DNA of 64,000 nucleotides. It comes from SSF14 sp037045585 (GTDB lineage: Bacteria > Actinomycetota > Acidimicrobiia > Acidimicrobiales > Microtrichaceae). Both the position numbers and the translations under genes were made by a program. The stretch lies in the NCBI GenBank assembly GCA_037045585.1, contig JBAOIR010000042.1, positions 1 through 64,000 of the forward strand, read 5' to 3'. The notes under the pieces were generated by a model. The model did not search any database and was not told the DNA's origin. It saw only the letters and a list, made by a program, of their open reading frames with translations. Of this stretch, positions 63,197 through 64,000 are shown piece by piece; position 1 is the stretch's first letter; each line of letters starts with the position of its first letter.

Positions 63197-64000
63197 CTAC
63201 CGGGAGCTGACGTCGGCGCCGACGGCCCGGAGGCGGCCGACGATGTCCTGGTAGCCGCGGTCGAGGTGATGGGCGTCGTGGATGATGGTCTCGCCCTCGG
63301 CGGCGAACGCCCCGACGACGAGCGTGGCGCCGGCGCGGATGTCGAAGGCACGAACCGGCGCGCCCGACAGGCGTTCCACCCCACGGACGGCCATGTGGTG
63401 GCTCTCGACGTGGATGTTGGCACCCATCCGGGTGAGCTCCCCGACGTAGCGGAACCGACCCTGGTACAGGTTCTCGGTCGCGAAGCTGGTGCCGTCGCCG
63501 ACCGACAGCAGTGCGATCAACATCGGGAGGTAGTCGGTGGCGATGCCGGGATAGGGCAGGGTCGCGAGGTCGACCGACGTCGGCCGGGAGCCTGCCATCG
63601 CCCAGATGCCGGCGGCGTCGGGCGAGATCCGCATGCCCATCTCCCCGAGCTTGCCGATGAGCAGCTGCAGATCGTTGGCCCGGGCGCCGCGGAGGAGCAC
63701 CTCTCCCCGGGCGGCGCCGAGGATCGTGAGGTACGTAGCGGCCTCGACCCGGTCGGGGATCACCTCGTGCTCGACGGAGTGCAGCTCGTCGACGCCGGTG
63801 ATCGTGATCGTGGAACTTCCCGCGCCCACAACCCGGGCGCCCATGCGGTTGACGAACGCCGCGAGGTCGACGATCTCGGGCTCGCGGGCGGCGTTCTCGA
63901 TGACGGTGATCCCGGTCGCCCGTGTCGCCGCCAACAGGAGATTCTCGGTGGCGCCGACGCTCGGGTATTCGAGGACGACGCGGGCGCCCGTCAGCCCCGA
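63197..64000 (-). CDS. murA: UDP-N-acetylglucosamine 1-carboxyvinyltransferase, C-terminal part
   Basis: MurA makes the first committed step of peptidoglycan synthesis. The frame continues to the right edge (ARVVLEYPSVGATENLLLAA there), so the N-terminus with the catalytic Cys lies outside. Visible: TVIENAAREPEIVDLAAFVNRMGARV, the typical block before the second lobe; VIPDRVEAATYLTILGAA; YPGIATDYLPMLIALLSVGDG; and the end DIRAGATLVVGAFAAEGETIIHDAHHLDRGYQDI. The family's final Arg-rich loop is present. Confidence 0.95.
   Translation of the reverse strand, partial: SGLTGARVVLEYPSVGATENLLLAATRATGITVIENAAREPEIVDLAAFVNRMGARVVGAGSSTITITGVDELHSVEHEVIPDRVEAATYLTILGAARGEVLLRGARANDLQLLIGKLGEMGMRISPDAAGIWAMAGSRPTSVDLATLPYPGIATDYLPMLIALLSVGDGTSFATENLYQGRFRYVGELTRMGANIHVESHHMAVRGVERLSGAPVRAFDIRAGATLVVGAFAAEGETIIHDAHHLDRGYQDIVGRLRAVGADVSSR

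Overview
The window is two pieces of DNA of different origin joined near position 4,890. Positions 1 to about 4,890 are AT-richer. They carry a Chloroflexota (Anaerolineae)-like set: a lipoprotein phosphodiesterase fragment, a HAD-IIA phosphatase, clpP, trigger factor (tig), tRNA-Leu(TAG) and two small proteins. Almost every gene here is broken by single-base indels, many in homopolymers. At the join a DUF4177 gene (+) and an aspartate aminotransferase gene (-) are both cut off in mid-domain. That points to a chimeric assembly rather than biology. The taxonomic reading of both parts is my inference from protein style, not from a search.

Positions 4,890 to 64,000 are very GC-rich with many GTG starts. 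They look like an actinobacterium of the Acidimicrobiia (Ilumatobacter-like) group: PknB-type kinase with PASTA repeats, TrpB2, GatCAB, MoxR/DUF58, and an AbiEi-like/DUF559 protein. Region by region: 4.9-13.7 kb holds serC, an FHA-winged-helix protein beside a membrane kinase with LGFP-like repeats, trpB2, an acyl-CoA ligase and a zinc-ribbon/septum-formation-domain protein. 13.9-25.9 kb is mostly amino-acid biosynthesis on the minus strand (metY, thrB, ilvC, ilvN, ilvB, ilvD), with ung, two exporters and a NadD-like gene between. ilvBNC has a recognisable attenuator: a 15-codon leader peptide ending in Ile-Leu-Val-Val-Val codons, then a terminator. 25.8-26.55 kb is coding-poor and follows a truncated-looking MATE gene. 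26.5-31.7 kb is gatC-gatA-gatB followed by three related lipoproteins.

31.8-47.2 kb is mostly housekeeping: SCP2, an MFS exporter, the PASTA kinase, a YdeP-type molybdopterin oxidoreductase, ligA, a MetE-like protein, mnmA and a cysteine desulfurase; the last two are translationally coupled and probably act together in tRNA 2-thiolation. 47.2-54.5 kb is an envelope-related block: RDD, SpoIIM-like, DUF58, MoxR, DUF4350, DUF4129 and a multi-pass membrane protein. 54.6-64 kb holds a methyltransferase, a rhomboid protease, a maltokinase-like protein with a degraded active site, a secreted beta-propeller, an enoyl-CoA hydratase, an AbiEi-like/DUF559 nuclease-fold gene flanked by inverted palindromic repeats, a NifU-type scaffold, MeaB and a partial murA.

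Frameshifts are not uniform. They are dense in 1-4.9 kb, present in about nine genes between 13 and 49.3 kb, and absent from 39.6-48 kb and 49.3-64 kb. Most look like sequencing errors, and gene ends quoted for those loci are reconstructed across the indels.
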